Assembly: GCF_003945595.2 (NCBI RefSeq)
Contig: NW_024104378.1
Span: 558,001 to 622,000, forward strand
Direction of reading: 5' to 3'
DNA from: Pipra filicauda
Taxonomy: Eukaryota > Chordata > Aves > Passeriformes > Pipridae
Length of the DNA stretch: 64,000 bases
How positions within the stretch are numbered: the first letter of the stretch is position 1; each line of letters begins with the position of its first letter. The notes under the pieces are model-generated. The model saw only the letters and a program-made list of their open reading frames with translations. It made no database searches and was not told the origin of the DNA. Position numbers and translations under genes: made by a program. Of this stretch, positions 45,130 to 57,310 are shown piece after piece.

Positions 45130-45560
45130 ACTGAGCAGAGCGGGTGAGACAACCAGGCACGGGCACTGCGGGCACGGGCTCGTCCTGGTGCCCGTGTGCT
45201 CCTGGTGTGATTCCATCTGGCTCCATCTGCTCCCGCCCGGGCTCGGCGGGACCAAATGTGGGTCGTGGCGAGCACGGGTGACACACCGCGGTGCGGCCGG
45301 GCAGCAGCTGATCCCCCCGGGCTGTGCGGGCTGTACCGCCGGCCGGGATTACCCAGCTGCTGCCGAGCTGGCACAGGGACCGTCTCCTCCGAAAGGTTCC
45401 CTTCCAAGGGATTACGGATAATGCATCTGGAGCAGCACTCGCTCATCCAGGTTTGTGATTTATCTGAAAATCAAATTCCAGTAATCTCGCCTGCCATCTG
45501 GCCCCCGCGGACACGCGGCCGCCCCGGCTCCGGGCGGGAGGCAGCCGAGGAGGTCGGGAT
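45130..45560. promoter_or_regulatory. CpG-island-like segment 21 kb upstream of the CBFA2T3 promoter
   Basis: CpG-dense sequence containing GGTGCGGCCGGGCAGCAGCT, GATTACCCAGCTGCTGCC, GGGATTACGGATAATGCATC (OTX-like cores), TGATTTATCTGAAAATC and CCCGCGGACACGCGGCCGCC. It resembles either an alternative distal promoter or a CpG-rich conserved enhancer. I could not find a coding exon with a proper donor in it. Confidence 0.35.
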
Positions 45561-46009
45561 GGAGTGCTCCGTGTCCCTCCCCGAGCATCCTCCGTGGGAA
45601 GGACAGAGCGGGCTGTGAGTCCCTGTGGATGGCTTGGGGCATCCTGGGAAGAAGATGGTCCAGGGAGCATTTCTGGGATGATGTGGAGTGCCAGGATGTG
45701 TGCAGGACACGGAGAGCTCAGCCCCTTGCAGGGATGCCCCGATATCCCTTGTCCCACACATCCCTGTATGCTGGGATGCTGGCAGCACCCAGAGAACTCA
45801 GTTCCTTGCAGGAACACGGGCAGGAGAAGGTGATGGGAAGGAGGTGGGACACCTGCCCTGCCCTGGGGACATCCTGGCAGCAGGGATGTCCCGTGCCCCA
45901 GCAGGGAAGGCAGAAGAGAGCAGGATCCATCCTTTCCCCAGGCAGGAGTAGCCCAGAGGGGAGCCGGAGCCCCCAACATTCCCCTCCCTGGCCCTCATTC
46001 CCAGCTCAT

Positions 46010-46175
46010 TAAGGCTCTCCCATTATTCTGACATTTTGTGCGCGTCACGTAGCGGGAAGAAGTAATTTACTTAGAAGAAATTAAAAGTTCATTTTAATTG
46101 AGCGCACACTGCAGTATGCAAATGCGGGCGCATTATGTACACTGATGCGGAGACAAAGGCTGTAATCAACTGTTA
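46010..46175. promoter_or_regulatory. Candidate enhancer with octamer motif
   Basis: Contains CATTAAGG, GCGTCACGTAGCGGG, AAGTAATTTACTTAG (inverted repeat), TTTTAATTGAGCGC, the octamer-like ATGCAAATG and CTGTAATCAACTGTTAAC. High motif density with scattered CpGs. Confidence 0.35.
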
Positions 46176-47394
46176 ACCCCCTCCGAGCCAGCCCCACGCT
46201 CCACCACAAACCCAGTACCACTCCGGCCACTCTGGAGACCCCAGACCCACATTTGGGATGTCCCCTTCCATGCAGCTCCATGTTCTCATAGCAGGGTGAT
46301 GGATAAACCCCTTGTGCATGTCTCTGTGCCAGCTGGGATGCAGGAGTCACACAGGGATGCCAGGGATGGAGGTGTCCCCAAATTGCTGTGACGCACTGGG
46401 ATGGCTTCAAGCCAGCAGAAAAGAGTGGATGGTGGGGCAGCGGGTCTCCAGGGGTGAGAAAGTCATTTTGGGGAGCCGGAATGGAGGTGCAAAGGCCAGA
46501 TGAGACAGGAATACACATCCAAAGGCCAAAATACGGATCATCGGAGCTGTGACAACCCTCAAATCTAGCTATCTCTGGAATGAGCCTGTGATATTCCCAA
46601 CATCCTGTTGCAATTTTTTAATGTTTTTTTTTTACTACCTGTCAGATCTGAGGGTTTTTTAATGTCAGTGCAAATGGAACTGGTTCACAGATGCGAGATG
46701 ACAGCCCACTGCAGGAGACAGACAAATTACCTCCAACCTCGGCTCAAGACACCCACGGACTCCCAGACGAAGAGGGGTGGTAATGGGGGGGAGGTGTAAT
46801 GAGTTGCCAGTGCTCAGCCAGGCTGCCCACCCTGGTCTGTGGGTGCTCTGTGGGTGCAGCAGGTCTGTGAGCATCCCATGCACACCAAATCCATGAGACC
46901 CAAAGGGATTCTGGGGATGGCACATGCTCATCTAACACTATATTACAGGTGGATGATGCTAAAATTAAGGGAAATATGAGGACAGAGGTGTCCTTTTGAA
47001 GGGGACACACCAAGAGTGACAGGGTGGACCCATCCGTCCTTTGCAGGAGGGATGATGCTGTTGGGAATCCCTTCTCCTGGCTTTGCCAAGGATGGAAGGA
47101 CAGACCCAGGATGGGACTTTGCCACCCTGGGGCAGGTGACAGTGGCAGTTTCACCCCAGAGCTGCATGTGGAGGAGGACTGGGGAACACCTTGGAGCATC
47201 TATCACCACCTCAGCTGCCCTTCACCAGTCCTGTGCTCCCAGGAGCCTCAACCCCAGTGCTCCCAGTCAGCTCCCAAAGGCAACCAGGGTGGTCGAGGAG
47301 GATTTAATTGCTGCCTTGTAACCTTTGCATCCTGTCCCACGTGCCGGCTGGGCGCCCGGCTCTGCAGCTCCAGATGGCACCCGGGAAAGAGTTA

Positions 47395-47625
47395 AGTCCG
47401 CTGTGATCAACAGCAAGAAGCAAGTGGTAAACAGTTTTTCTCTCCCTCTGCTAAATTAATATGCAAATTCCCCCCTCTTCCCTCCCCCCCCCTTGCTTCG
47501 AAATTAGCGAGGTAGAATGCTTGGGCTAATTATGCATTCAAACGAGCAGGCTTCGTTAATGTGGCACTAAGAGGAGCCTGAAAATGATTGTGAGACGATG
47601 AAATTGAAATTGGAGCATGGCACTT
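47395..47625. promoter_or_regulatory. Candidate enhancer with octamer and homeobox motifs
   Basis: Contains GTGATCAACAG, AAATTAATATGCAAATTC (octamer), TTCGAAATTAGCGAGG, GGGCTAATTATGCATTCAA and TTCGTTAATG. About 230 bp of AT-rich sequence in a GC-rich region. Confidence 0.37.
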
Positions 47626-49095
47626 CTAATGCATCTGGAGTCACTCTTGCGTGCCCCGGCAGATGTAACCTGGCAGTGACCGGCAGCTCCCGCTGCCCTG
47701 CCTGTGCCCGGGCACTCCCAGCACCCCAAGCATCCCCAGCACCCCACAGTACCTCCCCCAGCTTCTCCATCCCGCTCCAAAATCAATGCAGTTACAAGAT
47801 TTCCCAGCCCAATTCCTCGGCAATAGAGGGGTGTGATGGCCTCACACACCCACAGCTCTCGGCTTGGGGTGGGGATGAGGAATACACGCCGAAGTATTCC
47901 CTGAACACTGAGAAGCAGGGTCAGGATTAGGACTGATGGTGCTCCGGGTGTGCAGAGCAGTTTCTGGCACAGCCCTTGGTGTGTCCATGCAGGTCCTGCG
48001 GGGTGATGCCACCATCAGCCTCTGTGCTCCCATGGTCCAGAGCACGGCTGGGAGCACGTTTCTCCTTCCCCGGCCAAATCCTGTCCCCTGAGGCATCCAG
48101 AAGAGCCTGAGTGTATTTGGTAAAGCTCCACATGTACTGGTGTTCACATGGATAAGCCTCCAAATGGATAAACCTTCTTCACTCCTGGGGATGCTGAAAT
48201 CTGATGGCTGCCGGAAGGTCATTCCCATTGCCATGTACCAGCAGGCTCGGTGCTCAGCAGTTGCTGGCACATCCCAGCAAGGACAAAACCGGTGGCACAT
48301 CCACATGTCATATCACATGGCCCATGGCACCACCAGGTGTGAGTCTGTGCCCCAGGACTGGGTGACACAGTGGCATCCAGGGCCAGGCGGGGGCTGCTCC
48401 CATGGGACTGGGATCTGCAGATGAAAAGCAGGAGAAAAGACTTAGGGTGACAAGACAAACAGAGACACGTTTTATTTTTGGAGATGTTTTATGCTGGGGA
48501 TGAGCAGCCATGGGCTGTGACAGGCACATGGGATGATGAAGGATTCACAGGAATACCAACTCAGGATGTCACCAGTCCCAGCCTCCACTGGGATAACTGT
48601 TCACTGCCATCTCCATGAGCTCGAGTTCAGCACCCAAGGGCCAAACCCCATTTCCCACGAGAGCTGGCAGCACTGTGGTACCTGCCAAACCAATCCCCCT
48701 CCGGCAGGCAGCAGGGATGGGAGTTGGTATTAAATATTCATCAGAGGTGTGGAATTTACTGGAACCATCCATTAGGAGGTAACACACAGTCCGCAGTGTG
48801 CTCCTGGCAGCCGGGCCATGCCGTGGTGGGCGGCCAGGAGGAAGGAGGCAGGGAAGGAAGACGGATGCTCTGGAGGAGACTGCGGAGCCATAAACCAGAT
48901 GCACTGTTAGTAATCAATGAGGAGCTACAGACTTTCAGTGCTCAACCACCAAGAGTGAAGAGAAGAAATAAACAGACAAGGAGATGAATAATATCCCGGA
49001 AAGAAGGGGAAGGAGTGGGAGAGCAGCAGGGATGCAGATCTGAGAGGAGACAGTCCCTGGGAGAGGGGTGGGATGGAATGGCATGGTTTGGTCCA

Positions 49096-49325
49096 GAGGG
49101 ATGCTGAGCATCCCAGACGAGAGCAATGTTGAATGTCCCAGAGGGATGCTGAGCACCTGGGAGAGTGTTGAGCACCCCAGAGGGATACTGAGCATCCTGG
49201 AGCAACGTCAGGTGTCTTGGAGGGATGCTGAGCACATGAGAGCGATGCTGAGTGTCCCACAGGAATGCTGAGCACCCAGGAGTGATGTTGACCATCCCAG
49301 AGGGATGCTGAGCACTCCTGAGGAC
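49096..49325 (+). repeat. Nested 20/40-bp minisatellite
   Basis: Six copies of a 40-bp higher-order unit. Each consists of two related ~20-bp halves of the type AGGGATGCTGAGCATCCCAG and GAGCAATGTTGAATGTCCCA. Confidence 0.88.
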
Positions 49326-49489
49326 ACACACCTTGGCAGAGGAGGCCATGGGGCTCAGAGTGAGTCATGGTGCGCCTGGGCAGGGCCGGGGCAAGGGCAT
49401 TCCCCGGGCACCAGGACCCACCGCATCGGCTCTGCTCCGCAGTGTGCCCCAGGGTCGGGGCTGGCACACAGAGGGGGTTGTTTTCCCCA

Positions 49490-49665
49490 TCTCTCCGGTA
49501 ATTTTTTCCCTCTGACTATGATGCATAGCAGTGCTAATTCGGCACGTTGCCATTAATTCCAGCACAGCTGCTGCTCTCTCCCTCAAGGCATTTTGCTAAT
49601 ACTCGGCTTCAGAGCCTCTCAGCAAATTAACATCATTTGTTCTGCAGAACATGTTTTATTTCTAC
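49490..49665. promoter_or_regulatory. AT-rich candidate regulatory block
   Basis: Contains CCGGTAATTTTTTCCC, GTGCTAATTCGGCACG, GCCATTAATTCCAGC, TTTTGCTAATACTCGG and GCAAATTAACATCATTTG. Homeobox-type cores in unique sequence. Confidence 0.3.
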
Positions 49666-50279
49666 ACTACATGCATAGCTTATTACTCCTCCAGAAACTC
49701 GGGGTATGCGGGAGGCAGTGCCAGCGGGCATGGCCCTCCAGAGCCAGCCCTGCTCCCCAGCTCACCATGCCCATCCCCACGCAGGCACAGGGACACAGCA
49801 CAGTCCTTTGTGCCACCTCACACTGACCTGAGGTGAAACTGCAGGGATTTTCTCCTGGTACTGGGATGCCGTGGTGCTGTCAGAGCTGCTGAGACTGGCG
49901 ATGTGAGGTAGGATGGTGGCAGCGTGCTGGATCGGTCACTGTCTGGGACCTCCTGCATCCTTCCAGCCTGATGCCACACCTCAGTGTTCCCATATTTAGA
50001 GACAGGGGTGACAAGACGTCCCAGCAGGCCATGACTTGAGGGCCAGGTTGGGGCTTGCTGGACGTGATGCTGAAGGGCACCAGGAATCCCCAGTGTGAGT
50101 GGGATGGCTTTGAACCTCTGGCAGCAATGCTGGGATGGAGCAGAACATCTCCCATGTGGCCCTTGGTGCTGAGCCCCCTGGAGATCCCAGGGCTGCCAGT
50201 GGCGGGTGTGACCCAGGCAGGGTGTCATGAGCCAGAGAGGGTGTCCTGCCCACTACCCACCAACCCACAGCCCCTGCTG

Positions 50280-50400
50280 GTGACAATTTCAGGTCTTTTG
50301 CTTTGATTAAGGTTATTTAAGCTTTTTACCGAAACATAAAACCTGATTGTTTGCATAAACAACCTAATTGGATTATGGCGCACAGCATCGCTAATGCCAT
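50280..50400. promoter_or_regulatory. Candidate regulatory block with TCF/LEF-, octamer- and FOX-like sites
   Basis: Contains TTGCTTTGATTAAGG (TCF/LEF-like), TTTGCATAAACAACC (octamer/forkhead-like) and CTAATTGGATTATGGCGC. Unique, AT-rich, GC-rich flanks. Confidence 0.3.
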
Positions 50401-53400
50401 GGGCTGGCTGGGAGCCGGCGGGAGCACCAGGAGCAGGGGTGGTTTGGGCAGAGGGGGGGGTGACACCCCTCCGTGCCCCACACCAGGGTCTGCACCCCCC
50501 CTGCCCCCTTCTCCCAGCCATGGAGGGACTCTCCTCGGGGTGGGGAACAGCCGCATAGGGACACAGTGTCCCCAGCACATGGGCCTGGCTATGCCCTGAC
50601 TATGTCCACCTGCAAGGTGAAAGGAGACAAAGACTTCACTCCAGCATGGCTGGTGGGAGGAGGAAGAGGAAGATGGAGGTGGCAAGCGGGAAGCAGGGGG
50701 CCAGGAGCTTTGCAGGAATGCTGCCTGCACAGCGTTTCCATGGCTGGGAGCTGCAGAAGGCTTTCATGGCAAGAGGCAGAGAGGCTCCATGAATATTTCA
50801 TTAGGAAAGCAATGTGGTGTGCTGCAGAGAACATCTGGCTGGAGTCCCTGGAGACCCCTGCCTTGTGCAGGAAGCAGGAACTGTGAAATACGGAGGAAAA
50901 TGAGGGAAAGGGGGAGATGGGGGGATCATCCCGTGACATGGGGAGCGTTCCTGCCCCTCTGGCCCTGTGATGGGCAGTGCAGGGAAGGTGTGGGGCTTCG
51001 TCCTCCGGTGAATGACAGCTCTGGGGAGGTGGAGGGGCTGCAGTGGTGCCATCCAGGTGGAGGGATCTTTTCTGATCCTTCTCCATGGGACATTTTGGGG
51101 GACCAGGCTGCAGCAGGGTACTGTGTTTAGTCCAAATATCCAATGAAAGAATGGACAGAGCTGCTCCTCCAGCTTATAGTTGGGGTTACCAGGTGCTGAC
51201 CAGCCCAGCCAGCGATGATGGAGCCTGGGATGATGGAGCCTGGGATGGGATGGGATAAGATGAGATGTCTCCTCTTGTCTCCCTCCACATCCCTCTCAGG
51301 GACATGCTGATGCCCTCGAAGCTGGATGCTGGGGTCCCTGCCCTGGTTCCTGCAGATGATGGATGCTGGGGTCAGGGACCCTGAGAGAGGTTTGTCCTGG
51401 TAGGATTGGTGCCAAGTGGACATCATTGGGCACAGCCAGGGTGCAGAGCATCAGGCAGGAATCAGGGTGGCTTGAGATTTGGGATTGCCAACAACCCTGC
51501 TTCCCTTCAGTGCCATCTCCTTTCCCTCACACTGGGCAGGTTTGGCACTTTGGGACCCTTAGCCTTCACATGGTGCCTGTGGAGCGGTGACACCACAGTG
51601 TTCCTGGCATCTGCTGCTGGCTCCAACATTGCTCCTGCAGCACAGGGCAGGCAGCATGCTCTGCAAGCTGGACCAGCATGTGGTAGCACCAAGGCTCTGT
51701 CCTGCACCTTCAGCCTCCTCCCTAAGGCTCCCACAACCACTCACACCCCCATCTCCTTCACGCATCATGCTGTGGCTATGACCCTGGCATCATGCAGGTC
51801 ATGGTCATGGACCAAGAGCTTCCCAGTGCACCAAAATCCTCCCTTTCCCTCCTCTTCCTCCCCAGTATGGTGGTGAGTGTGGGGGACTCACTGCCCACCC
51901 TCCCTTTCTCCTCACTCAGCCACCAGGCTCAGCTCTGCAGTAGTCCAGCTCTGCTGGCAGCAGGACTTTGGCTCACACCTCCCTGCCCACAGCCCCTGTG
52001 GCTCCCAGCCCTGTGCCCCCGGTAGACAAAGCCCAACCACACAAAGCCACAACCTCCCTTGCCGGCCCCACGTGCAGCAAATCCCCTCTGCAGCCACCGA
52101 CCAAGCCTGACCGGCACTCAGAGCCCTTGCCTGCCTGTTCCAGACAGCAGTGGAAGGACTGAAGGGCTGCCATGGGACAGGCCAGGCAGGAGAGCAGCAG
52201 GACATCCAGGGAGGCCATGGGCAGCCTGCATGGAGCTGAGCCAGCCGGGATGCGCTGAGCTGGCCGGGATGCACAGCCCCGGCTGCAGACACATGCACGC
52301 ACACGCACACCCTTGAAAACGAAGGCAAATACCTCTCTTGTCTCCGGCTCCTCCGTTTGCTGCCCATCCTGCCTCGGCCACGCTGTGCCTCTGCCGTGCT
52401 GCCCGTCCTCCATGTGCCCGCGCTGCCAGACCCTCCTCTCCGCCACTGGTGGATTTTGGCCCCCGCTGCCTGCTGGCGTTTTGGCAGCCTCACCGCTCCA
52501 GCGATGGCATGTGTCCATTATTTTTTTTTTTCCTCTCTCCCTTTCACAATCCGTCCTCCCCAGCCTTCTCCGCTGGTGCCTCCAGAGCCGCCTGTGGTGC
52601 CAGCTCGCAGGGAAATTGGCAGCAAGCGCGGCACAGGGATCCTCCCGCAGCTGACGGAGCCCTGCCAGGCGCAGGCAGCCCTTCTGCCAGCCACCAGCCT
52701 TGGCACGGTGGGCCGGGGGGCCGCGGGGGGCTGCCGAGGCTTGGCAGCCCTTCCCCGGCACCGCGTGCCCCAGCCGCCACGGCAGCTCCGCTGCCAAAAG
52801 CCAAATGGGGGGAGGAAAAGGGGAAAATGCAGAGAAAAGAGTTGGCTTCGCTGTACCCGGTGGTGGGGACCCACCAGGGGCCCCTTCCCTTGGCCAAGGC
52901 CAGCTGGGCAATGTCCTTGTCCCTCGTGGAGGTGCGGGAGCCTGGCCGAGGTGCCGGTTTCACATGGAGAGGCTCAGCCCCGTCTGTCCCCACTCGTGCC
53001 CCCAGTCCAGCCGCGAAAGCCCATCCCAGGGATGGTAAGTGCCGACGCAGACCAGCGATGCTGCATGGCGAGAACGGCTCCCATAGACACACCTCTTACC
53101 CAGCATCCGTCTGCTGCGAAGGGAGGCCCAGGAAATTGGGAAGGGGAGAGCGGAGGAGGGACTTCTGGTGATGGGTGGGGGGTTTTGGGGTGCCCTCTGG
53201 CCGTGTGTTGCTCGACATGGCTGTCTCAGCCTCATGCAGCACAACATCCTCACTTTGTGCCGAAATCCTGGCCCTGGCAGTGCAGTCATGTCATGGCTCC
53301 ATCCTGGCCAGCCATCGGCATCACAACCGACCCTGCTTTTCTGGCTTTTCTTCTCCAAATTCCTGGGTTTGGTGTATTTTTGAAGGGAGAGGTGGGAGTG

Positions 53401-53990
53401 TGTCTTGGACGTCTACTGTAGCCTGGGTTCTCCTGGCACCAATAACCCAGGAGGGTCCCTGAGGCCAGGGGACATTGGTGGGAACAACTGGGCTGGAAGT
53501 AGGAAACAGAGCCAGCCCAGTTCCTGTTCAAGTTCTCCCAAAATAAGTCATTTACTGAGAGCCACGCTCACTGGGAGCCATGGGGATCCTAGGGCTGCCC
53601 CCTGCCCCCTCTTCAGCCCCACAACAAAGCCCCATGGCACAGCCTGGGGGCACAGAGCACAGTGAGCACATGGAGAGCCGCTGCCATCCCTGTTTAACAG
53701 GTTTACCCCCTAATCAGGGATGTCTTTAATGGAGTTGGCAGGAGATACCAGGAGCCTTCCATGGGACAGGATGAGGTATAAGTGGGTCCTCCTGCCATGC
53801 AGCCCCCAATATTCCTGTGTGGTGGCACATCCCAACCCGAGAGCTGGGGACATGGCACCTCCGAGGATGGTGGTGACTGTGCCATATGAAGATCCCAAGA
53901 ATATCCTGGTGTGCCACTCTGCCCATGTCCCTGTGTCCCCATGCCCCGGTGGCTGTGCCCCAGCCTGCCCGTGTCACACGTGCGCCTGCC
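50401..53990. other. Gene-free region upstream of ACSF3 and CBFA2T3
   Basis: No supported exon. A CpG-rich patch at about 52560-52790 and a duplicated 15-bp GATGATGGAGCCTGG at 51214-51243 are the only structures noted. Confidence 0.5.
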
Positions 53991-53994
53991 ATTT

Positions 53995-54085
53995 CCTCAA
54001 ATAAGCAGTTAATCTCCATCAATCATAATTCTGTGCAATTATCATAATAGGGCCATTTTGCACTTATCCTCAGCACGTGACACAG
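53995..54085. promoter_or_regulatory. AT-rich candidate regulatory block
   Basis: Contains TCAAATAAGCAGTTAATC, CATCAATCATAATTC, GCAATTATCATAATAGGG and CACTTATCC, with two GATA-type cores on the minus strand (TTATC). Confidence 0.3.
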
Positions 54086-54780
54086 GAGCCACTTATGGCT
54101 CCACTTCACGCCGAGCAGCTCCGAGTTGCTCCTGTCCCCAGGGAGTCCCGATGGCAATCGTGTCCCCCACAGGCCCCTGGGGACAAACCTGTGCCCTGTC
54201 GCTCCAGTGTGGGTAGTGGTTCTGACAATGGATGCTCATGTCGGGTGGGATGCAGGCATGGGGGGACCTCTGAAATACAGAGGAGAACAAGGGAAAGAGG
54301 GAGATCTTGTCCCTGTCTTGTGCCTTCCCATCACAGCAGCAGCAGCACAGGGATTAAACCCCCAAATGGGGACACTTAATCTGGTTTCTCCCACCTTATG
54401 GCCCTACCAGCCCTGTCAGCCTCCTGGTTGAGACGGTGCCACAGGGCATGTGGTGGGGGACACCCGGCACTGACCTTCCGCTGGCTGGCGGGGAGCAGAT
54501 TAGGGAGACTGGGAAGTGATGAGGCACGAGGGGTGGGGGATTAGGCTCCAGCAGATGGATGGAGATCAAACATTTCACTCCCCCTTGTTTACAACACCCT
54601 CCTGGGCAGCAATCAGGGATCCTGGCATGCGCTCCGGCTCTGTCCCTCCTTGGACTGGGGCAGGATGGGGATAGGGACACAATTCCCATGGTCTTGGGGT
54701 GTCCCAGTGGGGATGGATGGGCTCCCACCTCACTCCATCCTCACCCGAAACAGCACTGTGTGGCAGCTTCCAGTTCCCCC

Positions 54781-54830
54781 ATGCCATGCCATGCCATGCC
54801 ATGCCATGCCATGCCATGCCATGCCATGCC
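54781..54830 (+). repeat. (ATGCC)10 pentanucleotide microsatellite
   Basis: Ten perfect tandem ATGCC units. Confidence 0.97.
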
Positions 54831-54914
54831 ACACCATCCCACCAGGATGGAGCCTCTGGCAGCCATGGTGCTCTCCCTGAGCACTGAGCTCCCTGGAACC
54901 CAGCGGTGTTTGCG

Positions 54915-55050
54915 GTGTTTACACCACCCAGTAATTACTTTCCTTTTTTTTTTTTTTTAATAAATACGGATGTGCCACAAGTAAACTCGAACGCAATAAA
55001 AGCTTTCTGCTGGATCCATAATTAATCACCGAGCTGAGTAAGGCGGCGGG
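54915..55050. promoter_or_regulatory. AT-rich candidate block next to a poly(G) tract
   Basis: Contains CAGTAATTACTTTCC, a T run, AATAAATACGG, CGCAATAAAAGC and CATAATTAATCACC, then GGCGGCGGG and a G run. Candidate only. Confidence 0.25.
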
Positions 55051-56064
55051 GGGGGGGGGGGTGGCGGAGAAGGCGGAAAACCCTCCCTCCGGTGCGGGCT
55101 GTGGGACTCACACCCAGCCGGGAGGGAGGGAGGGGACAAACCGCGGTGGCATTTTCGGGGCATCCCAGTGTTCTGGGGACCATCTCAACAGCCCCGTGAG
55201 CTGGGGAAGGGGGGCGATGGGTGAGCAGGGCTGTGGTGCGCCCCGGCTTTGGTTTTCCGGTGTCTGGTTGCTCCATGACATTGGGTGTTCTGCTCCCAGC
55301 TGTGATGGCACATCTGGACTGACCCCTCCCAGGGGACCCCTCCTTCCTCACAGCCCCAGATGGGAGCGTGTGGCCCCAGAATGGACGGCAGTGGCCGGCT
55401 GCTGCTCGTGGCCGTGGCTGAGCATCGTCTCCAGGGATGTGGCTGCCTCCAGATGGCCGGTGGGCACCAGGTGCTGGGGGCCGGAGCAGCAGAGGGTGGG
55501 TCGGGGTGGACATCTGGTGTGCACGGCCAGCTGGCCCTGCCGCCTGCCACGGTCGGGGGGGACGGCCCTGAACCCCCCCCCTCCCCAGGGCGGGGGGTCT
55601 CTGAACACGCTGAAGAGGCACAGAGGAGCATCCTGCCTGACACAGGAATCCATGGATGTCCCAAACCTGTCCTCACCCCGTGCACCCTGTCCCTGCCAGC
55701 CCCTGAACCACCACGGGGGTGGTGACACCCTGCTGGCATCAGAGACCCCCCTGTGGGCACACATCCCCTGGCGAGGGGGGTGTTAATCCCTGCGGCCTGC
55801 GGGGCCTGGGGAGGCCAGTGACAGATGGCAAGTGCGAAGTGGAGAATGACAGTGGCACTGGTAGGGCCAGGGTCGTGGTGACAGGGTCAAGCTGGGCAGT
55901 GGCAAGGCCAGGGTGGGCACAGGTGCAGGGCAGCAGGTGGGCACAGCTACCCTGAACCCTCTGCAGGGAGGTGGCACCTACTGTCACTGGGGGCCAGCCC
56001 AGAGCTGCTGGGGATGTTCAGACCCTCCTGCAGCAGCTCTGCATGGGACAGGTGTGTGACAGGG

Positions 56065-57195
56065 GGCCAGGAAATAGGGAGGGGGTGTAAAATGGGAAGG
56101 GAGTGTGAAATGGGAAAGGAGTGTGCAGTGGGGAGGGAACTGTGCAATGGGGAGGCTTGAAATGGGGAACGGGAAGGGAGTGTGCAATGGGGAGGCTTGA
56201 AATGGGGAACGGGAAGGGAGTGTGCAATAGGGAGTCATGCAATGGGGAATTGTGAAATGGGAAGATGTGAAATGGGGAGGGAGCCATGTGAGGGAGAGGT
56301 GTGAAATGGGAAGGGAGTGTTCAATGGGGAGTCGTGCAAGAGCTGTGCAATGGAGAGGGAGCCCTGTGATGGGGAGAAAATGGGGAGGGAGATGCGTGAT
56401 GGGGAAATGTGCGATGGGGAGGGGGCTGTGCAGCAGGGAGGGAGCTGTGCAATGCTGAGTTGTGCAGTGGGAAGGGAGCTGTGGGACCATGAAATGGGGA
56501 CCCTTGAAATGGAGAGGGAGCTGTGCAATGGGGAGACATGACACGAGGAGCTGTGCAGTGGGGAGGATGGGGGGAGGGAGCTGTGTGATGGGGAAGCATG
56601 AACAGGGAGGGACCTGTGCAATAGGGAGATGTGGAACAGGGAGGGAGCGTGCGATCGGGAGCTGTGAAATGGTGAGGGAGCTGAGTGATGGAGAGGTGTG
56701 TAAGAGTTGTGCAACAGGGAGGGAGTGTGCAATGGGGAGGGAACCATGCACTGGGGAGGCACGAAATGGGGAAGAAATGGGGGGGAGAGTTGTGTGATGG
56801 GGAAGTGTGCAAGAGGGAGGGAGCTGTGCTGCAGCTGTGCAATGAGGAGGGAGTTCTGCAGTGGAGAGTCATGCAATGGAGAGGGAGTGTGCCATGGGGA
56901 GGGAGTGGTGTGATGGAGAGACATGAAACGGGGAGGGAGCCATGGAACATATCCTTTGGGGAGCTGTGCAACAGGAGCTGTGTGACAGCCGGGCAATGGG
57001 GTGCTGTGCAAGGGAGACGGTGCTGCATAACGGGGAAAGGCTGTGCCACAGGGAGGGAGCCAGGAGATGGAGAGATGTGCAATGGGGAGCTGGGTAAGAG
57101 AGGAGATGTGCAATGAGGAGGGAGCTGTGCAATGGAGATTTGTGCTATGGAGCGCTGTGAAATGGGGTGCTGTGCAATGGTACTCCTTGCAGTGG
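56065..57195 (+). repeat. Large G-rich minisatellite (~1.1 kb)
   Basis: More than 40 imperfect units of 16-28 bp with the phrases GTGCAATGGGGAGGGAGCTG and TGAAATGGGGA. Near-identical 45-bp higher-order copies occur at about 56150-56195 and 56195-56235. Reading frames stay open over long stretches because the unit lacks stops in some phases, but this is low-complexity sequence, not a gene. Confidence 0.93.
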
Positions 57196-57237
57196 GGCTC
57201 TGGGAGCTCAGCTGGAACATGCTTGTTGGCTGCACGC

Positions 57238-57310
57238 CTCCGCCAGGCCTGGGCTCTGCCCTAGGCCAGGCTTTGCCCTAGGCTGGGCTCTGCCCTAGGC
57301 CAGGCTCCCG
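57238..57310 (+). repeat. ~19-bp CCCTAGGC repeat
   Basis: About four alternating copies of CTGGGCTCTGCCCTAGGC and CAGGCTTTGCCCTAGGC between the large minisatellite and the ACSF3 upstream region. Confidence 0.75.

Larger units (their letters stand above)
45561..49090. other. Gene-free region upstream of CBFA2T3 (part 4)
   Basis: Apart from the two candidate elements listed (46010-46175 and 47395-47625), I see unique GC-rich sequence with no supported exon, RNA or transposon. CACCCCAAGCATCCCCAGCA-type repetition is limited to about 47705-47755. Confidence 0.5.

Noticed and set aside
56235..57235. Long open reading frames on both strands across the 56-57 kb region, encoding His/Ser/Pro-rich or Gly/Glu-rich repeats
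   Set aside because: They are translations of a G-rich minisatellite, with no conserved domain, no splice structure and open frames on both strands.
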